NCBI GenBank assembly: GCA_031548675.1
Contig: JAVBQU010000250.1
Location: forward strand, 1 to 7,584
Length of the DNA: 7,584 nucleotides
Source: JAVBQU01 sp031548675
Lineage (GTDB): Bacteria > Bacteroidota > Bacteroidia > Bacteroidales > P3
Direction: 5' to 3'
Shown here: piece by piece, positions 6,333 to 7,584 of the stretch
How the letters are laid out: every line of letters starts with the position of its first letter
How positions within the stretch are numbered: position 1 is the first letter of the stretch
Translations under genes and position numbers: made by a program
Notes under the pieces: model-generated
Told to the model about the DNA's origin: nothing
Seen by the model: the letters and a program-made list of their open reading frames with translations, nothing else
The model's database searches: none

Positions 6333-6348
6333 AAATAACCGGTTATTT
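6333..6348. repeat. 16-bp perfect palindrome at the surA-like/moxR junction
   Basis: AAATAACCGGTTATTT is an exact palindrome centred between 6340 and 6341. It covers the last codons and stop of the SurA-like gene and part of the 19-nt gap before the MoxR ATG. It could be a protein-binding site or a small RNA hairpin; it lacks a proper loop and T-run, so it is not a good terminator. Confidence 0.55.
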
Positions 6349-7584
6349 ACTGTTCAACCATTGAATGGTATTTGTACAATATTTATAATCGTCCGATATT
6401 TTGATATAGGTTTTTGTAGCAGCTTCTTTAGCCCACTTATTGATAGCCTGAGTTTTGGCTTGCTCTAAAGCGGCTTGTTGAATTTTATCATAATCGTCTT
6501 TCATATTAGCTTTATGGGCTGGAATCTTAGCTTTCATATACACAATCCGATATGCATCTTTTCCTTCATCAGTTTGATAAGCTAAAGGCTGTGTATATTC
6601 TCCCACATTTAATCGAGACGCCACTGAATACATTTTAATTTCTTTCAAAAGAGGTTCTGAGAACCAAGCATTGCCTGTATATGGATTTAACAACACTCCT
6701 CCATTAATTTTGTTTGGATCATCTGAATATTTGGCAACTGCTTCTTCAAATGTTATTTTCTTTTCTTTTAATAATGTATAAACAGAATCTAACAGCATGG
6801 CTGCTTTTTGCAGTTCATAGGGAGAAATTTTCGGCATTATCAAAATATGACGTACATTTACATATTCGCCTTTACGTTCAATTAATTGAAGAATATGAAA
6901 ACCGGCTTGTGTTTCGACAACGGGAGATAATTCTCCTTTCTCCCTTAATGCAAAAGCTGCTGCTTCGAACTCTGCAAACATTTCTCCCCTGCCAAAGTAG
7001 CCCAATTCTCCACCTTTTTTTGCTGAACCCGGGTCTTCGGAATATAGTGTAGCCAAAGAAGCAAATTTTTCACCTCTGGTAATTCTCTCTCTCAGCTCGT
7101 TTATTCGAGCTTTTGCTACTTCTTTTTCAAGCGGAGTAATCTGCGGAGTTTTAATAATCTGGGCTAGTTCATATTCTGTGTCAATCATCGGAATGCTGTC
7201 AGCAGGTATTTTGGAAAAATAATTACGTACATCTGAGGGTGTAATTTTGACCCCTGAAGTTATTTTATCCTGTATCTGACCGGAAAGTAATTGATTTTTA
7301 AATACATCCCTAAATTCATCTTTAAATTGATCTACCGTTTTTTTGTAGTATTCTTCAAATTTTTCTTTAGACCCAAATTGGCTAATGAAATAGCGAAGCC
7401 TTTGATTCAGGCGTTCATCTACATCTTCGTCAGAAATTTTTATACTATCTAAAGCGGCTTGATGCAATAGTAAGCGATCTATCAGCAAGTGTTCAAAAAC
7501 CTCACAACGTCCGGATTCGGCATCAGAAAGATTTCCATTCTCAAGCATTTGCAGATAATTTTTTTCTATATCTGATGCTTTAAT
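6343..7584 (-). CDS. SurA-like periplasmic peptidylprolyl isomerase, two parvulin domains (5' end outside window)
   Basis: The frame is open to the window edge, so the 413 residues seen are a fragment. An in-frame ATG exists at 7548, but coding similarity to SurA-type chaperones runs through it (S-D-I-E-K-N-Y-L-Q-M-L-E), so the real start and signal peptide lie beyond 7584. Numbering from the edge, a SurA-type N-terminal helical chaperone region (about 1-130) precedes parvulin domain 1 (about 138-238, with S-E-D-P-G-S-A-K-K-G-G-E-L-G-Y-F), parvulin domain 2 (about 242-352, less conserved), and a helical C-terminal tail. The family folds outer-membrane proteins in the periplasm and isomerises X-Pro bonds. 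Domain 1 has Q142 where the first active-site His is expected but keeps H230; domain 2 keeps H246 but has R346 at the second position. Neither domain has the full His pair, so isomerase activity may be weak. MoxR follows after 19 nt. Confidence 0.93.
   Translation of the reverse strand: MKASDIEKNYLQMLENGNLSDAESGRCEVFEHLLIDRLLLHQAALDSIKISDEDVDERLNQRLRYFISQFGSKEKFEEYYKKTVDQFKDEFRDVFKNQLLSGQIQDKITSGVKITPSDVRNYFSKIPADSIPMIDTEYELAQIIKTPQITPLEKEVAKARINELRERITRGEKFASLATLYSEDPGSAKKGGELGYFGRGEMFAEFEAAAFALREKGELSPVVETQAGFHILQLIERKGEYVNVRHILIMPKISPYELQKAAMLLDSVYTLLKEKKITFEEAVAKYSDDPNKINGGVLLNPYTGNAWFSEPLLKEIKMYSVASRLNVGEYTQPLAYQTDEGKDAYRIVYMKAKIPAHKANMKDDYDKIQQAALEQAKTQAINKWAKEAATKTYIKISDDYKYCTNTIQWLNSK

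Noticed and set aside
6714..7052. Open frame of 112 codons on the plus strand
   Set aside because: It lies opposite the parvulin domains of the SurA-like gene, and its leucine-rich product is a shadow of the sense codons.
7546..7548. ATG at 7548 as the true start of the SurA-like protein
   Set aside because: The frame continues to the window edge, conserved SurA-type sequence runs through the Met, and the periplasmic protein would lack a signal peptide.
1..7584. CRISPR array, insertion sequence, integrase or defence system
   Set aside because: There are no spaced direct repeats, transposase or integrase motifs, or defence domains. tRNA genes are present, but no duplicated tRNA end that would mark an attachment site.

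Overview
This A+T-rich window reads as Bacteroidota, most likely order Bacteroidales. Two tRNA genes each carry an exact Bacteroidota sigma-ABfr-type promoter (TTTG, 19 nt, TAnnTTTG). Start codons lack Shine-Dalgarno sequences. The genes are also typical of the group: a surA-like double-parvulin chaperone followed by a MoxR ATPase, and a lipoprotein metallopeptidase. A genus cannot be named from the sequence alone.

The plus strand (about 1-5055) holds a small exported protein that looks like an outer-membrane beta-barrel, a secreted M28 zinc peptidase, a family 2 glycosyltransferase starting 8 nt after it, a 685-residue lipoprotein gluzincin peptidase (HEXXH, M3-like), a strong terminator, and tRNA-Ser(GGA) with its own promoter and terminator. 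The minus strand (7584 down to about 5119) holds a SurA-type peptidylprolyl isomerase cut by the window edge, a MoxR-family AAA+ ATPase 19 nt downstream, and tRNA-Gln(TTG) with its own promoter and an 18-bp terminator stem. The two blocks converge between the tRNAs at about 5056-5118.

Most of the protein genes point to the cell envelope: an exported barrel, a secreted peptidase, a lipoprotein peptidase, a periplasmic chaperone and a MoxR ATPase. A shared pathway is not shown by the sequence. M28/glycosyltransferase and SurA/MoxR look like two short operons.

I did not find a convincing new multi-gene system. The points most worth a second look are the matched promoters of the two tRNAs, a terminator-like hairpin in the tRNA-Ser leader, the split loss of active-site histidines between the two parvulin domains, the unplaced HEXXH lipoprotein peptidase, and a MoxR ATPase without its usual von Willebrand/DUF58 partners downstream.
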